Shown: positions 9,796-19,976, counted from the first letter of the stretch. The stretch is DNA of 64,000 bases from Vanrija pseudolonga (GCF_020906515.1 NC_085851.1:4030001-4094000); one strand, 5' to 3'. Made by a program: numbers and translations. Notes: generated by a model not told the origin, from the sequence alone.

Positions 9796-10581
9796 CTACT
9801 TCTTGGCGGGGATCGGGAACTCACAAACCCCGACGACAAGGAGCTTGGTTAAAGTGAGGTCGGGAAGCACGCCGCCATACCGCTTAGCGATTTTTTCGGC
9901 TTCCACCATGACGCTAGTCATGCCGGGGTCCATGTTGGAGTGGCCGAATTTCCCCTCCTCGAGGCTGACGTCGACGATGGTAGCATACGGCGTCGGGATG
10001 GACCTGCGCGCGTCGGCGGGGCCCCAGAGACGGTTCTTGAGCAAGGTGCGGAGCTCGTCAAGCTTAGCATAATCCTGCTCCTCCTTGATCTCGGCGTGCA
10101 CGGTGCCGCCGTTCTCCGAGACGACGTTTGTATCCTTGAAGGTCACGCGGATGGGACCACTAGTGTACCCGTCGAGCACGCCCTTGATCATCATCTTGAT
10201 GCCCTTGTCCGATGTGTTCCCACACGGCGAGTCCGGAAGGATGAGCACGCCGTTCGGGGGGAGGGTCGGCCGCTCGGTGTACTGCTTATCCTTGGGCGTG
10301 GCACCAGGGTGCTTGGCGTGGGAGTCGGCGTAGATCTGGAAGTACTTGAGGGCTATCGCCTTCTGGACACCGACGAGCGCCTCCTCCTCCTCACCCTCGG
10401 GAACGAGCCAGACCGAGTAACCTGCGCGTGTGGCGTCAGACGATTGGTGCTGACGATTCACTTCTGTACCATCCCACTCACCCTGTCCCCGGCTGCTGTA
10501 CCTCGAGCCGAGCTGAGGTTCCAGTGTTTCGATCGGGCGGTGCGACCCGTATCCGATCTCGTCATCGTCGGAGGTAGACAT
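9796..10581 (-). CDS. Uncharacterised family (2H-phosphoesterase-like layout), copy 2
   Basis: Exons 10581-10482 and 10421-9796 (phase-1 intron of 60 nt) give 241 aa. The intron has no in-frame stop and a length divisible by three, so an unspliced message would stay open; the position and phase match the intron in all four copies. The N-terminus is acidic (MSTSDDDE). Conserved blocks are GYSVWLVPEG, GVLILPDSPCG, IRVTFKDTNVV, LDELRTLLKNRLWG, PTPYATIVDVSL and LTLTKLLVVG. It ends PIPAKK like copy 1, its closest relative. No catalytic histidines occur in the motif positions. The function is unknown. Confidence 0.82.
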   Translation of the reverse strand: MSTSDDDEIGYGSHRPIETLEPQLGSRYSSRGQGEWDGTEVNRQHQSSDATRAGYSVWLVPEGEEEEALVGVQKAIALKYFQIYADSHAKHPGATPKDKQYTERPTLPPNGVLILPDSPCGNTSDKGIKMMIKGVLDGYTSGPIRVTFKDTNVVSENGGTVHAEIKEEQDYAKLDELRTLLKNRLWGPADARRSIPTPYATIVDVSLEEGKFGHSNMDPGMTSVMVEAEKIAKRYGGVLPDLTLTKLLVVGVCEFPIPAKK

Positions 10582-11781
10582 GTCGGGGTAGTAGTTGGGG
10601 TAGTGAATGAGGTGGTTGGGAGAAGAGGGTGGGTGCTGAACACGACCTCGGGCAGCTCCTTATATGCCTCCACAGACGTTAGACGACCAGAGACCTCCCA
10701 AGCTCCCGTGACGAGCACCCTCCTAGCTCCAGGGGTTTGGAGTCTTGTCAATGCCGCACAATTCGTCTTGCCCTACCCGCTGGACACTAATGCAAGTACC
10801 GTGAGGAGCGCTTGTCCGCTCATCCTCGCGGTGACAGAGCACGCGTGGTCCGTCGCCGGGAGCGCAGAGGCCTTGCGCGAGGGAGCCACCTGACCGATCA
10901 TGATATGGTGGTCGATCACCCATGCATGACCCGCGCTACCTTGGCGTCGTATATTGGTCCATCTGAATAGTGCGCCTTTGCGTGAATGGGAGTGTACCTC
11001 GCGCTAGCTGCGGAGGCATGTGCAGGCGTGGGTAGTAGCGGCGAGACTGTAAGTGAGCAGACGGCCAGTTTGAGATTCCCCTTCCCGAGGGGCAGCCTCA
11101 AGGCCCAAAGCAGGGTACCATGTGATTCGAAGACGAAATAACCTTGAGTTCTGAAGAACGAGGGGGTAGAGCATGTGATGGCAACGTGAGTATTGTTGAG
11201 CACTGAACATCGAGGACGGACGGACGGAATGTTTGGTCACATGGTGCTACGGGCCCGCGGCATGCAATGACACATCTGTCCAAACCCAAAACCTTATAGC
11301 CGCGGAAACAGCATTAGCCTGCGCCCACGCGTCATATATGACCAGTTCTCTTGTATGTAGTGGGATTGCCGTTAGTTTGTGGTCAGATGGCTTCCGGCGT
11401 GGGTAGTAGTCATATGGCTTATGCGTGGTCAGATGGCGTTTGTAGATGCCGAGCGTGACATTTACAGAAACCGGCGCCCGAAGCCGCCGAAGAGGATTGG
11501 GCTCGCCCGTTGTGGCGGTTGCGAAGTTGCTACAGACTGTATACAAGTCGTCATGGTTTCAGCTGGTCAAAGCACCGCCATTCAGTATGACCCCGTCGGC
11601 CTGAGCTGCCTCCGCACTGAGTGAGACTCGAGGTCTATGAGCCGCGCCTCCGATGACGCATAATCACCTGGACGCCGTTCCTACATGCCTGCCGCATCAT
11701 TCGTTCATTGCTGCTTCTTTTATTCTTTCTTTTGTTCTGATGGGACAGTTCCACAACTACATGGTTCGTTGTCTGGCTCGA
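10582..11781. other. Intergenic region with long conserved upstream block of copy 2
   Basis: No gene is seen. The minus-strand upstream region of copy 2 (about 10950-11480) shares ordered blocks with the upstream regions of copies 3 and 4, for example a TCAGATGGC-TTTGTAGATGCC block near 11433 and an AACCCAAAACCTTA block near 11283. The duplications therefore carried several hundred bp of promoter DNA. Confidence 0.6.
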
Positions 11782-12544
11782 CTAACTCTTGGGAGCGATT
11801 GGAACCTCACCAGCGCCGAGGACAAGCACCTTGGTGAGTGTGAGGGCGGAGAGGACGCCGTTGAAAGCGCTAGCCGTCTGGTTGGCCTGCTCGCGGACGG
11901 CAACGAGGCCCCTGTCTTTGATGTCGCCTCCGAGCGAGGGGTAGCTCTCGACCAGACTGACCTCGAGGAGGGGGACATACGGGGTCGGGACGGACGTGTG
12001 GGCGTCTGCCGGGCCCCAGAGACGCTTCTTGAGCGCGGTGCGCAGCTCGTCGAGCTGGGCGTAGTCGCTCTTCTTCTCGTCTATCTGAGCGTGCACCGAG
12101 CCACCGTCGTCGCTGACATTGTTCGTCGGCTCAAAAGCCACGCGGATGTAGCCGCCCTTGTACGCGTCCACGACGCCCTGGGTCATGCGCTTGACGCCCT
12201 CGGGGGACGAGCTGCCACACCCCGACGCGGGAAGGATGAGCACACCAACTTGCGGCTGCTCTGCCGGCTTGGTGTATCGCCTGTTGTCCGGCACCGAGCC
12301 AGGGAGCCTGTCCAGAGCTGCCGAGTAGACCTGGAACGTCTTGGCACCAATGTCCTTCTGGACGCTCTCGACTTCGTCGGCTCCTTCGGGAACGAGCCAG
12401 ACCGTGTACCCTGCCCTGGGTCAGTCCGGTTGTGCCAGTGGCTCTCTCGGTGTCATTCATCTCACCGTAAGGCCTTCTGTCCGTCCTAGAACCGAGGTGG
12501 GAGAAGTCAGGACCACCGTTGTCGTCACCGCCTGGGAGAGACAT
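11782..12544 (-). CDS. Uncharacterised family (2H-phosphoesterase-like layout), copy 3
   Basis: Exons 12544-12466 and 12410-11782 (phase-1 intron) give 235 aa. The start at 12544 lines up with copy 4, where the bases before the ATG are also conserved. An in-frame ATG at 12565 would add seven residues. The N-terminus is acidic and ends FSHLGSR, as in copy 4. Conserved blocks are GYTVWLVPEG, GVLILPASGCG, IRVAFEPTNNV, LDELRTALKKRLWG, PTPYVPLLEVSL and LTLTKVLVLGAG. Copy 4 at 50 kb is the nearest relative in both protein and flanking DNA. It is soluble by appearance; the function is unknown. Confidence 0.82.
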
Positions 12545-12565
12545 GATGGGGCGGAAGTCGGCCAT

Positions 12566-13370
12566 TGCGGTAGGTGATTGAAGGGAGAGTGGGATCTGAG
12601 TTGTGGCCCCCGCCCTCCCTCGCCGGTACCTCCTTATTTATGATACGGCCAAAGACGGTGACTAACGGGAGACGTCTCACACTCTCATGACCAGCTCCGT
12701 TTAGCTCGATGATTTCGGAAAATTTCGGCGTCGAACAATCCGCCATGTGCTGCCTGCTCGACGCCAAAGCAATTACCGCGAGGAACGCTCGCACGGCCCG
12801 ATGGCGATGGCAACTTTGGTCTCCTCGCGGGCATAGGCAGAGCACGCCCAGTCGGGGGGTGACATGTGTGGTGTGGTGAGCGAGTCACCCGGACCTGGGC
12901 TATCTTGGCGTCATATACTGCGGCACCGAGTGAATGGTTCCTCGCGCTAGCTACGGAGGCATGTGCCGGTGGCTTGGTTTGTCGCCGGGTTGGACTGAAG
13001 CCGTGGGACAGGAAGTCGAGGTACAGCGCGGCATTGAGACCTGCCGCCTCGAGGGCCGACCTCAATCAATACACTCAAGAATGAAGGTTCAGCATGTGCT
13101 GCAACCCTCCAAGTAACGAAAGTCAGCGGACAGAAGTCGAGGACGGAGGGGTTGGAATGTTCGGTCACCTGGCCTTGTGTCCACCCGTGGAATGCCACAT
13201 GATGAGTCGCGCGTGGTCAGTCAAACTCAAAACCTTAGTGCCCCGGAACGAATCTTGTCGTCATGGGAAGACGAGTAGTGTCGTTAGTGTCTGCTCAGAT
13301 GGCATTTGTAGATGCCGTGCGTGACAGATACCGACAGACGCCCGACCGGGCTGGTTCATGGTCGGTGGCG
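12566..13370 (-). repeat. Upstream block of copy 3, duplicated in inverted orientation at 49.2-50.0 kb
   Basis: Ordered matches to the reverse complement of about 49200-50035 run through the whole stretch. Examples are CTCAAGAATGAAGGTT, GTGGAATGCCACATGAT, a CAGTCAAACTCAAAACCTTA block and CATGGGAAGACGA. The stretch contains no gene, so the similarity is non-coding and includes the promoter of copy 3. Confidence 0.75.
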
Positions 13371-14000
13371 GTCGATTATGTGGCAGTGGCAAGGTCTACT
13401 TATTGTGTTAGTGGACGCACCTTGTGTCCTCAACGCCACTTTCGGCTTGAGTGCATCCCTCCTTGAGCAGCTCGGGGGCACAGACCAGATGCTTAGGCGT
13501 CAAGAAACAGCCCTCCGAGAACCCTGTCGCTCCGACGGCATGGGCGTAGGATGCAAAGCGCGCAGCACCGCCCAAGCACTTGTCCCGAAGCATTTCCCGA
13601 AGCCACACAACACGCCACTCTCGCACGCCCCCAGCCGCCAGCAGCCACCACGCGCACTACGCGCACCACGCCACAGCGTCATGCGAAGGATGAAACCTGC
13701 GCCTGCGCCACTCCTCGAGGCCGTCCGTGCTGCACGCACAATGGAGCTTGGGTCGCGTGAACAATGGGAAGTGGAAGGGGGGTGGGCACGCGCACAGCAG
13801 TGACAAGCGAGGTGTCACCGACCACCTCGGCAGGTATTTACTGTTGCTGCGGCCACTGCCCCGTCGTTTCGCGTTTCACCCGCCACTCACCCACCGAGTG
13901 TTGTGCAGTGCAGCAGTGCCTGCTTGCTTGGCTCTCGACGCATGGTAAGTCAGTCAGGTCAGTTGTGCGAGCCAAAACCGACCCCCTGCAGACCCTTGCA
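13371..14000. other. Gene-free stretch before the first SNG-family gene
   Basis: I see no gene that can be supported. A good intron (donor GTAAGT at 13945, acceptor CAG at 13989-13991) lies just before the next gene. It follows an ATG at 13942-13944 that would join in frame, so the true start may lie here. Confidence 0.5.
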
Positions 14001-14822
14001 ATGCCCATTGCTGTCGCCAAGCGCGACTCGCACCCCTCCTGCGTAGGTTTGCAGACCCTGTCACAGCTTGACTGACACCAGGACACGCCCCTTGTCTACC
14101 TCCTTAGCAGCACCCACCTCTCGTCCCCGAGAGCCCTCCTGAACCTCCTCCACAACGCCGAGTTCCTCACCCCGCTCAAGGACAACTGCCGGCCAACGCT
14201 GCTCCAGAACTACCCCGTCTCTCTGTGCCCCCTCGTGCGCCCGCTCGCAGCAGACACAAGACATATCACGCACCTGAGCTATGCGGTCGTGTGCCATCTT
14301 CCCGGGAGCGGGGGCTCGCCCCGCGTTGTGGCTGCAGCGATCGTGAGCGACCGTATCGGGGACGGCGAGTTCGACTTTCTCGACGGCGCAGGGGCAGCAG
14401 CGGCGGCGCTCATTCCGCCCGCTACGAGCCCGCGTCGCTCCGTCTTTGGCGGCGCCACAGAGCACCCCTATGCCTCGGCGCTGACGATCAAGCATGACGC
14501 GTGCCGCCTGTCTGCTGCGCTAGGCTTGGAGGTCGTCGTGTCGAATGGCCACCGGCATGTGCTCGCAAACTCGGACTTCGTCGGCGCGAGCTTTGGCGTC
14601 ACGCGTGGAGGTGAGCCGGTGGGTCCTGTGGCCGGCGCGGGCGGCGGCGCAGTAGAGGAGCGCGGGATGGGCCTCTGGCGGACGCTCGCCATGCAGACCC
14701 ATGGTCGTCTGCTCGACCGCGCAAGGGTCAGCGCCGAGACTGGGTGGCGTGAGAGCACGAGTGTTGTTGTTGGGGACTGGCGCCGACATGATGAGGGGCA
14801 AGGGCGTGTGTGTATGCTGTAG
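14001..14822 (+). CDS. SNG-motif family protein, copy 1
   Basis: Exons 14001-14042 and 14082-14822 give 260 aa. An alternative start at 13942-13944 followed at once by an intron would add MTLA to the front. Family landmarks are an N-terminal helical part (STHLSSPRALLNLLHNAEF), an acidic GDGEFDFLDG strand, and LSAALGLEVVVSNGHRH followed by SFGVTRGG. Four more genes within 8 kb share these features, with SNG-x-R in most. There is no signal peptide or membrane segment. The domain is not one I recognise. A gene-cluster expansion restricted to this lineage is inferred. Confidence 0.75.
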
Positions 14823-15057
14823 GCGGTGGTGTGCTCGTTGTCGTCTTTCCATGTGGGTTGTATTGTCATTGTGTGTGTAGCAAATGTTATTGTCATTGTC
14901 GTCGTTGTTGTCCTCGTCGTCGTTGTCGTCGTCGTCGTGGCCAGCCAGCGCCGCCCTCTCCGCACTGATCACCCAGCCTGCACGTCCCCTTGTCCATCAT
15001 CTTCCCCTCACCCTCCACTCTCAACTTCACTCTATCACTCTTGACGACTCGCGCACA

Positions 15058-15081
15058 ATGCCAGCAACAACAACAGCATGA
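15058..15081 (+). promoter_or_regulatory. Short upstream ORF overlapping the next start (ATGA)
   Basis: ATG at 15058 opens a seven-codon frame (MPATTTA) whose TGA overlaps the ATG at 15078 as ATGA. If the leader includes it, it could control initiation of the downstream gene. Confidence 0.45.
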
Positions 15082-16156
15082 AACCCCCTCCTTCAGCAAA
15101 CCTGCCGGCGCGGCCACACTTTGTAAGTACGCCGCCTGGTCCAAGCTGACACCTGCCCAGACCGCGGCGCACCCACCACGCACCCCAACCGGAGTTCCCC
15201 TCACCGCGTTAAGTGTCAAGACGGGGGCGCCGCTATCACAGAAGCGCAAGCGCAAGCAGCCAGAGCCGTTACCGCTCGCCGCTCGTCTGGGCCCGCTAGC
15301 GCCGCCGCCCTCCGACTCTCCGCCGCCCCCACCGCCGCCGGCTTCTCCAGCGCCCCCGCCGCCCTCTTCACACGGCCCACATGCGCCGGTTCACGTCCCG
15401 CCGCGTGCTATCCACCCGCTCAACGCCCACGTCACTCGCCTCTCGTCTGTGCATGAGACGGTGCACTTTCTCGCCCTCCCCGCCTTCCGCGAGCTGCTCG
15501 TGCCGGGTGCGAAGCCTTGGCTCCGGAGTAACTGGCCAGTGCCCGATCTGCCCGACGAGCCGGCGCGCGAGAAGCCCCGCGTGCTGTCCTTTGCCATCGT
15601 GTACTCTGCGCCCGAACACGCCGGTGACGATGCCGCCCCAGATCCTACGGCGCCAGCAGTCCACGTTGCTGCCGGCGCGGTAGTCACGAAGACGCTCACC
15701 GACGCCGACTTTGACTTCCTCGACTCGCTCTTCCTCCCCCCGAGCGCGGGGATCAGTGGCGAGATCCCCGCGTCGCCTGCGCCCACGGTGCCAGTGTTCA
15801 CCGTCAGCACGGCGAGCGGTCGCCAGGCGATAACGTACACCGACAAGCGGTGGCGCGCCCTCAAGTTAGTGTACGACGGGATTGACATGGCGCGCGCGCT
15901 CGGCCTCGGGGTGTGGCTGTCCAACGGGCGGCGTAGCGTACGCTGTGCCGCCGCCGGGGCGAGCGCGAGCTTCGGCACACGAGCCGACGGGACCCTCGTG
16001 GAGGACAAGCGCGAGGAGGAAGCTGGGCGTGAAGTCGGCGAGATTGTCGAGGTACATCGCCCGGGCAGTGGTGGGAGCCGTCGCTCCTCAGCGGCGTGGA
16101 CCGACGGCGTGTTTGGGTTGATGGTCGGCGACGCGTTCTGGGCCATGAGGAGGTAG
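15078..16156 (+). CDS. SNG-motif family protein, copy 2 (proline-rich N-terminus)
   Basis: Exons 15078-15122 and 15161-16156 (phase 0, 38-nt intron) give 346 aa. The start is the only ATG that meets the spliced frame. Residues 15-110 are low-complexity, with a KRKRK basic stretch (possible nuclear localisation) and long Pro/Ala/Ser runs. The conserved domain begins near HVTRLSSVHETVHFLALP. It continues with KTLTDADFDFLDSLFLPP and ARALGLGVWLSNGRRSVRC and ends with SFGTRADGTLVED. Copy 4 at 20.7 kb is similar over the same blocks. The function is unknown. Confidence 0.78.
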
Positions 16157-16409
16157 GCAGAGCCTTGTGTAGAGTAGCTTGTATGTGTAGACTGTGTAGT
16201 GTAGCCATGCTGAGACTGATGTAAGAGAGTGAGGGTGAGACGAGGTGACAAGAGTAAGTGCCATTGTTATTGTTGTTGACCCCTAATCACATCACATCTT
16301 GCCCTCTCACCACCACCCCTCGTCGTCTTGTTCCTCCCCTCTCTCCTCTCTTCACACCCTCCTCACTCTACTCTACTCACTAGTCTTGCTTGTTCACCCC
16401 ACTGCTCAA

Positions 16410-17885
16410 ATGTACAGCCCCCCGCCGCGCGGGTATCATGTACCCTCCGGCCTGCGCTCGACACTCGCCACCGCCGAGTCCCACCGTTCCCCGCCATCGA
16501 GATCTTCCTCGCCGCCCTCGCCCTCGCCGCATCGCGAGAGCTCAATCAACCTGCCGTACCTCGTCCCGCGCTCCTCGATAGGAAGCACGCCAGCCCACAG
16601 CCCGCCAGCGCGCTCCGCCTCCGTCCGCACCGACTATACGTCGAGCAGCTCGGCAGCCTCAAGCTACAGCGACGAAAGCGTGGCTTCCTCGCCCGAGCCG
16701 CAGCGTCAAGCCCGCGCCGGCGCCCCCAGCCCCGCCACGAGCCCCGCCTCGAGCAGCGTCGTCGGCATGATCGCCTTCCCTACCCCGCGTACCCGCCCTG
16801 AGCTGCGCGTTGACACGGGCGTCCAGCCTTCCCCGCCGCGCCGTATCCCAGGCCAGGGCGGCACCCAGCACAGCCGCGTGCGCGGCTCGTCCATGTCGAT
16901 GGTGCCCTCGACCCTCCGTGCGTCGACCCAGCCACGCCAGTTTACGCGCTCGGTCTCGGCGTCGCATGCACCCGTCGTCGACTCGTCGCGCCCGGCACGG
17001 CTGCCCTTCCCTCGTCCCCGTACGCCGACGATGCCGACCCTCATGAGTCCGGTCGAGCTGGTCCTGCTGGTCAAGAGCGCGCAGTTCCGCGCCGATATCC
17101 CCCCGCAGGCGTGTCCCGAGGTCCGCTTATACCACCACTGCAATGTTGCCGAGGACGCCGAGCCGACAGTGCAGTCCCCCGCTGGTGCGAGCAAGCAGAT
17201 CCATGACCCCAATGTCATTATCCTCAGTCACGTCGTTACGTTCACGGAGGAGATGCCCGCCCCTCCCGCTGTCAAGGTGCCCTCGCCCACCCCCACCTGG
17301 ACATCGCCGGGGTCGATGCAGGCCGCGTGCGCGGAGCAGCTCCAGACGCTCATGACGCCGTCCGATAACGTCCTCGGCATGACATTTGTCGCCACACCCG
17401 AGATCGACTACTCCCGCCTGGAGGAGTACACCGTTTCGCCGGAGCCCTCGCGCCACACTGTCAAGTCGCGCCGTCGTCGCGTGGCGTGCGCGGCAATCGT
17501 CTTCCAGTCCCTCACCGACGACGATCTCGACCACATCGACAGGTGCTGGAAGAGCCTGTCTCTGGGCCACGCCGTCCCGCCGGACACTACCGGAATGTCC
17601 AAGCAAGCCGTCGCGGCTGCCGAAGCCAGCTATGACCACATAATGGGCATCGTTGTCGACGCCGGGCGCGCGGCAAAGAAGCTCGGGTGCCCCGTTCTCG
17701 TGTCAAACCAGGAGCGTACGTTCCAGGTGTGCTGGGACGGCTTGACCCAGCCTTGCCCTGCCGTGTCCGAGACGTTTGGCTACCGCCGCGACGCGAGCAC
17801 CGTGCGCGCTGGACAAGGCTTCGGTCTTTGTGAGATGATGGCGGCCACTGCATGGGCAAGGATGCAGGTCGGCGTTGCGTATTAA
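16410..17885 (+). CDS. SNG-motif family protein, copy 3 (long disordered N-terminus)
   Basis: A single exon gives 491 aa from the ATG at 16410. An earlier in-frame ATG at 16299 would add a segment that reads as untranslated CT-rich leader. Residues 1-220 are Ser/Pro/Arg-rich and probably disordered, with many SP/TP sites. A folded region follows: a possible strand LVLLVKSAQFRADIPPQA, then FQSLTDDDLDHIDRCW, AKKLGCPVLVSNQERTF and SETFGYRRD. These align with the TD-x-DFD, SNG and FG-x-RAD blocks of the family, but Gly of SNG is Gln here. The function is unknown. It is the most divergent copy. Confidence 0.78.
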   Translation: MYSPPPRGYHVPSGLRSTLATAESHRSPPSRSSSPPSPSPHRESSINLPYLVPRSSIGSTPAHSPPARSASVRTDYTSSSSAASSYSDESVASSPEPQRQARAGAPSPATSPASSSVVGMIAFPTPRTRPELRVDTGVQPSPPRRIPGQGGTQHSRVRGSSMSMVPSTLRASTQPRQFTRSVSASHAPVVDSSRPARLPFPRPRTPTMPTLMSPVELVLLVKSAQFRADIPPQACPEVRLYHHCNVAEDAEPTVQSPAGASKQIHDPNVIILSHVVTFTEEMPAPPAVKVPSPTPTWTSPGSMQAACAEQLQTLMTPSDNVLGMTFVATPEIDYSRLEEYTVSPEPSRHTVKSRRRRVACAAIVFQSLTDDDLDHIDRCWKSLSLGHAVPPDTTGMSKQAVAAAEASYDHIMGIVVDAGRAAKKLGCPVLVSNQERTFQVCWDGLTQPCPAVSETFGYRRDASTVRAGQGFGLCEMMAATAWARMQVGVAY

Positions 17886-18563
17886 GAGTAGTGTGAGTCT
17901 GGATCCATGGTTAAGCTGACGACTCCAGTTGGCCGAGAGGTTGAATAGAAAGTCGCACCGGCTTGTTGGTGCCAGAGAGTGCATGTCAACCAAATCCTGT
18001 TGTCGTCAGCTTTTGCCAAGCCGCTAACGTCAGGCAAGCGTCGTGCCCACCTCTCACGAGCCGGAACAGCCGTTGGGAAGACTAACCTAGCAAGGCTGTT
18101 AGAACGGCACTGTTTCATGGGTTGATGCAACAAACCACGGCCGCTGCACATGCACCACACGAAACTCACACCTCCTTGCAGAAGTCGAGGCCAGCGTTAC
18201 CGGACCAGTGCCGCCAAGCTCCAAGCCACTTGCTTGCCCGTGTCCCGTTCCTAATGTACTGGGCCACCCGCTGAATGGGTGGAGTGGCTGCTTTTCAAAA
18301 GGTGAGTGACGTCGTCGGCAACCAGGGCCACACGGCTACCTCACCCTGGTTGCACCCTGTCTCTTGTGGTGGCTCCACCTGCCCCAGATCGCAGAAATCT
18401 GGGCGCCGAGAACAAGCCAAGCCAGCGGCAGGCAACTATCCCTTGCTACAGGTGTTGCACTTGCGCGTGCCGCTGTTTTGCCAAGCAAACGTCGAGCTGG
18501 TCAAGCCAACCAAACACTGCAACGCGCAGCGGAGCGTCGCAGTCGCGCGCAGACAGCGGCGAG
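17886..18563. other. Intergenic region and promoter of the Mag-type gene
   Basis: No gene is seen over about 0.7 kb. It ends in a TATA box at 18564. Confidence 0.5.
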
Positions 18564-18569
18564 TATAAA
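18564..18569 (+). promoter_or_regulatory. TATA box of the Mag-type gene
   Basis: TATAAA lies 57 bp before the ATG at 18621. Confidence 0.6.
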
Positions 18570-18592
18570 GGACCAGTCGTGCCCGCCGCACC

Positions 18593-18619
18593 ATGCCGGC
18601 TCCCCATCGTCTTGTGTGA
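18593..18619 (+). promoter_or_regulatory. Eight-codon upstream ORF ending one base before the main start
   Basis: ATG at 18593 opens a frame of eight residues (MPAPHRLV). Its TGA ends at 18619, with a single base before the main ATG at 18621. Whether the transcript includes it depends on the start site: TATA is only 29 bp upstream. Confidence 0.45.
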
Positions 18620-18620
18620 A

Positions 18621-19976
18621 ATGTTCGCCCTCGTCCCCCCCACGCTCCTTCTCGCGGCGTCGCTCGTCAACGGCCAGACCACGGCCAGCACCGCTGCCGG
18701 TGGCGCCGCCTCGTCGGTCACCACCGCTCCTGCTGCCGCCGGCACAACGGTCGCCACTGGTGCTGCCGACGCCGGCGCCGGCACCTGGGGCCCGGCCATC
18801 ACGAACGCTCCTACCGGCGCTCCCTCGTACTACTCGTACGGCACGCCCAACCCCCAGGCGCCCGGTGTCCTCGCCAAGTTCCCCAACGGCCCCACCAACC
18901 CCGAACGCCCGGGCTTCTACCCCATCGGCGCGCAGGTCAACCAGACCTCGCTCTCGCGTCTCCTGTCGCTGAACGGCGTCGACGACTTCTGCATGTACGG
19001 CCCTATGGAGCCCGGACCCGACAGCCTGATCGGCAACGTCGAGCCCTCGGTCGTCGCCTACTGCACGCAGCCGCGTAACGGTGCCCGCCTGATCCCCGAC
19101 GGCACGATCCACTCGGCGCACGTCATCAAGACGCCGCTCTACGTCCAGATCCACGGCTTCTGGGACGGCACGCGCATCAACATCCCCGCCGGCGACACTG
19201 GCGGAGAGCTCGACCCCCACGGCGAGAAGAACGAGGGCAACCCCATCGGCGGCAACGTGACCACCAACCTCGCTACGGGCCAGGACACGTTCTACGAGGA
19301 GTGGATGTCGTTTGTGTCGTTTGACCAGTTCTGTCTCCGTATCTGCACGGCCGGCACCGACAAGGTCAACTCTGGCCTCCAGTGCGAGCACAAGCTCGAC
19401 ATCATGGGCTGCCGCTTCGTCATGGCCATCCCCGACCTGTACTCGACGAACGGTACCTTCACCTTCTGCGAGGGCGAGCCTGCCGCCCCTCCCGGCCTGT
19501 ACCCCCTGCCCAACGGCGACTTCTCCACCTTCCGCCAGCGCTGGACCGACAAGAACAACCCGCCCCAGTACACGGTCGGCGACCTCGTCACGCCCGGCGC
19601 GCCCGCGTACTGGCCCAAGACGTCCAACTGCCAGACGTTCTCGTCCATCTCGAACGGCATCGACCCCGCCAACTTCCTCGTCAAGTCGGCGCCCACTGTC
19701 CACGTCTCGGGCTCGGGCTCGGCCGCCGCTGTCACTGGCCTCGCCACGACCACGCCTGCGACCGTCACGACTCCCTCGAGCGTCATCGCCACCGGCAAGC
19801 CTACCGACGCTGCTGCGTCGTCGGGTGCCTCGGGCGCCTCGGGCGCCAGCGGCGCCAACACTGCCTCGCGTGCTGGCGAGTCGGCCGGCGCTTCGAGCAA
19901 GCCCAGTGGCGCCGGTGCCGTCGCGCCCATCTCGGCGCTCGTTGTGCTTGTCGCTGCTGCCGCTGCCCTCTTCTAA
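18621..19976 (+). CDS. Macrophage-activating-glycoprotein-like GPI surface protein
   Basis: One exon encodes 451 aa. A signal peptide (about 1-18) is followed by a Thr/Ala-rich stretch. The conserved domain contains PRNGARLIPDGTIHSAHVIK, TPLYVQIHGFWDGTRINI, GGELDPHGEKNEGNPIGG, SFDQFCLRICTAG and LDIMGCRFVMAIPDLY. This order matches the basidiomycete family usually annotated as macrophage activating glycoprotein (Mag), known from Cryptococcus relatives. A Ser/Ala/Gly-rich linker and a hydrophobic C-terminus (APISALVVLVAAAAALF) point to GPI anchoring and wall attachment. It sits inside the cluster of SNG-family genes but is unrelated to them. Codon use is strongly C-ending, suggesting high expression. 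Confidence 0.85.
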   Translation: MFALVPPTLLLAASLVNGQTTASTAAGGAASSVTTAPAAAGTTVATGAADAGAGTWGPAITNAPTGAPSYYSYGTPNPQAPGVLAKFPNGPTNPERPGFYPIGAQVNQTSLSRLLSLNGVDDFCMYGPMEPGPDSLIGNVEPSVVAYCTQPRNGARLIPDGTIHSAHVIKTPLYVQIHGFWDGTRINIPAGDTGGELDPHGEKNEGNPIGGNVTTNLATGQDTFYEEWMSFVSFDQFCLRICTAGTDKVNSGLQCEHKLDIMGCRFVMAIPDLYSTNGTFTFCEGEPAAPPGLYPLPNGDFSTFRQRWTDKNNPPQYTVGDLVTPGAPAYWPKTSNCQTFSSISNGIDPANFLVKSAPTVHVSGSGSAAAVTGLATTTPATVTTPSSVIATGKPTDAAASSGASGASGASGANTASRAGESAGASSKPSGAGAVAPISALVVLVAAAAALF

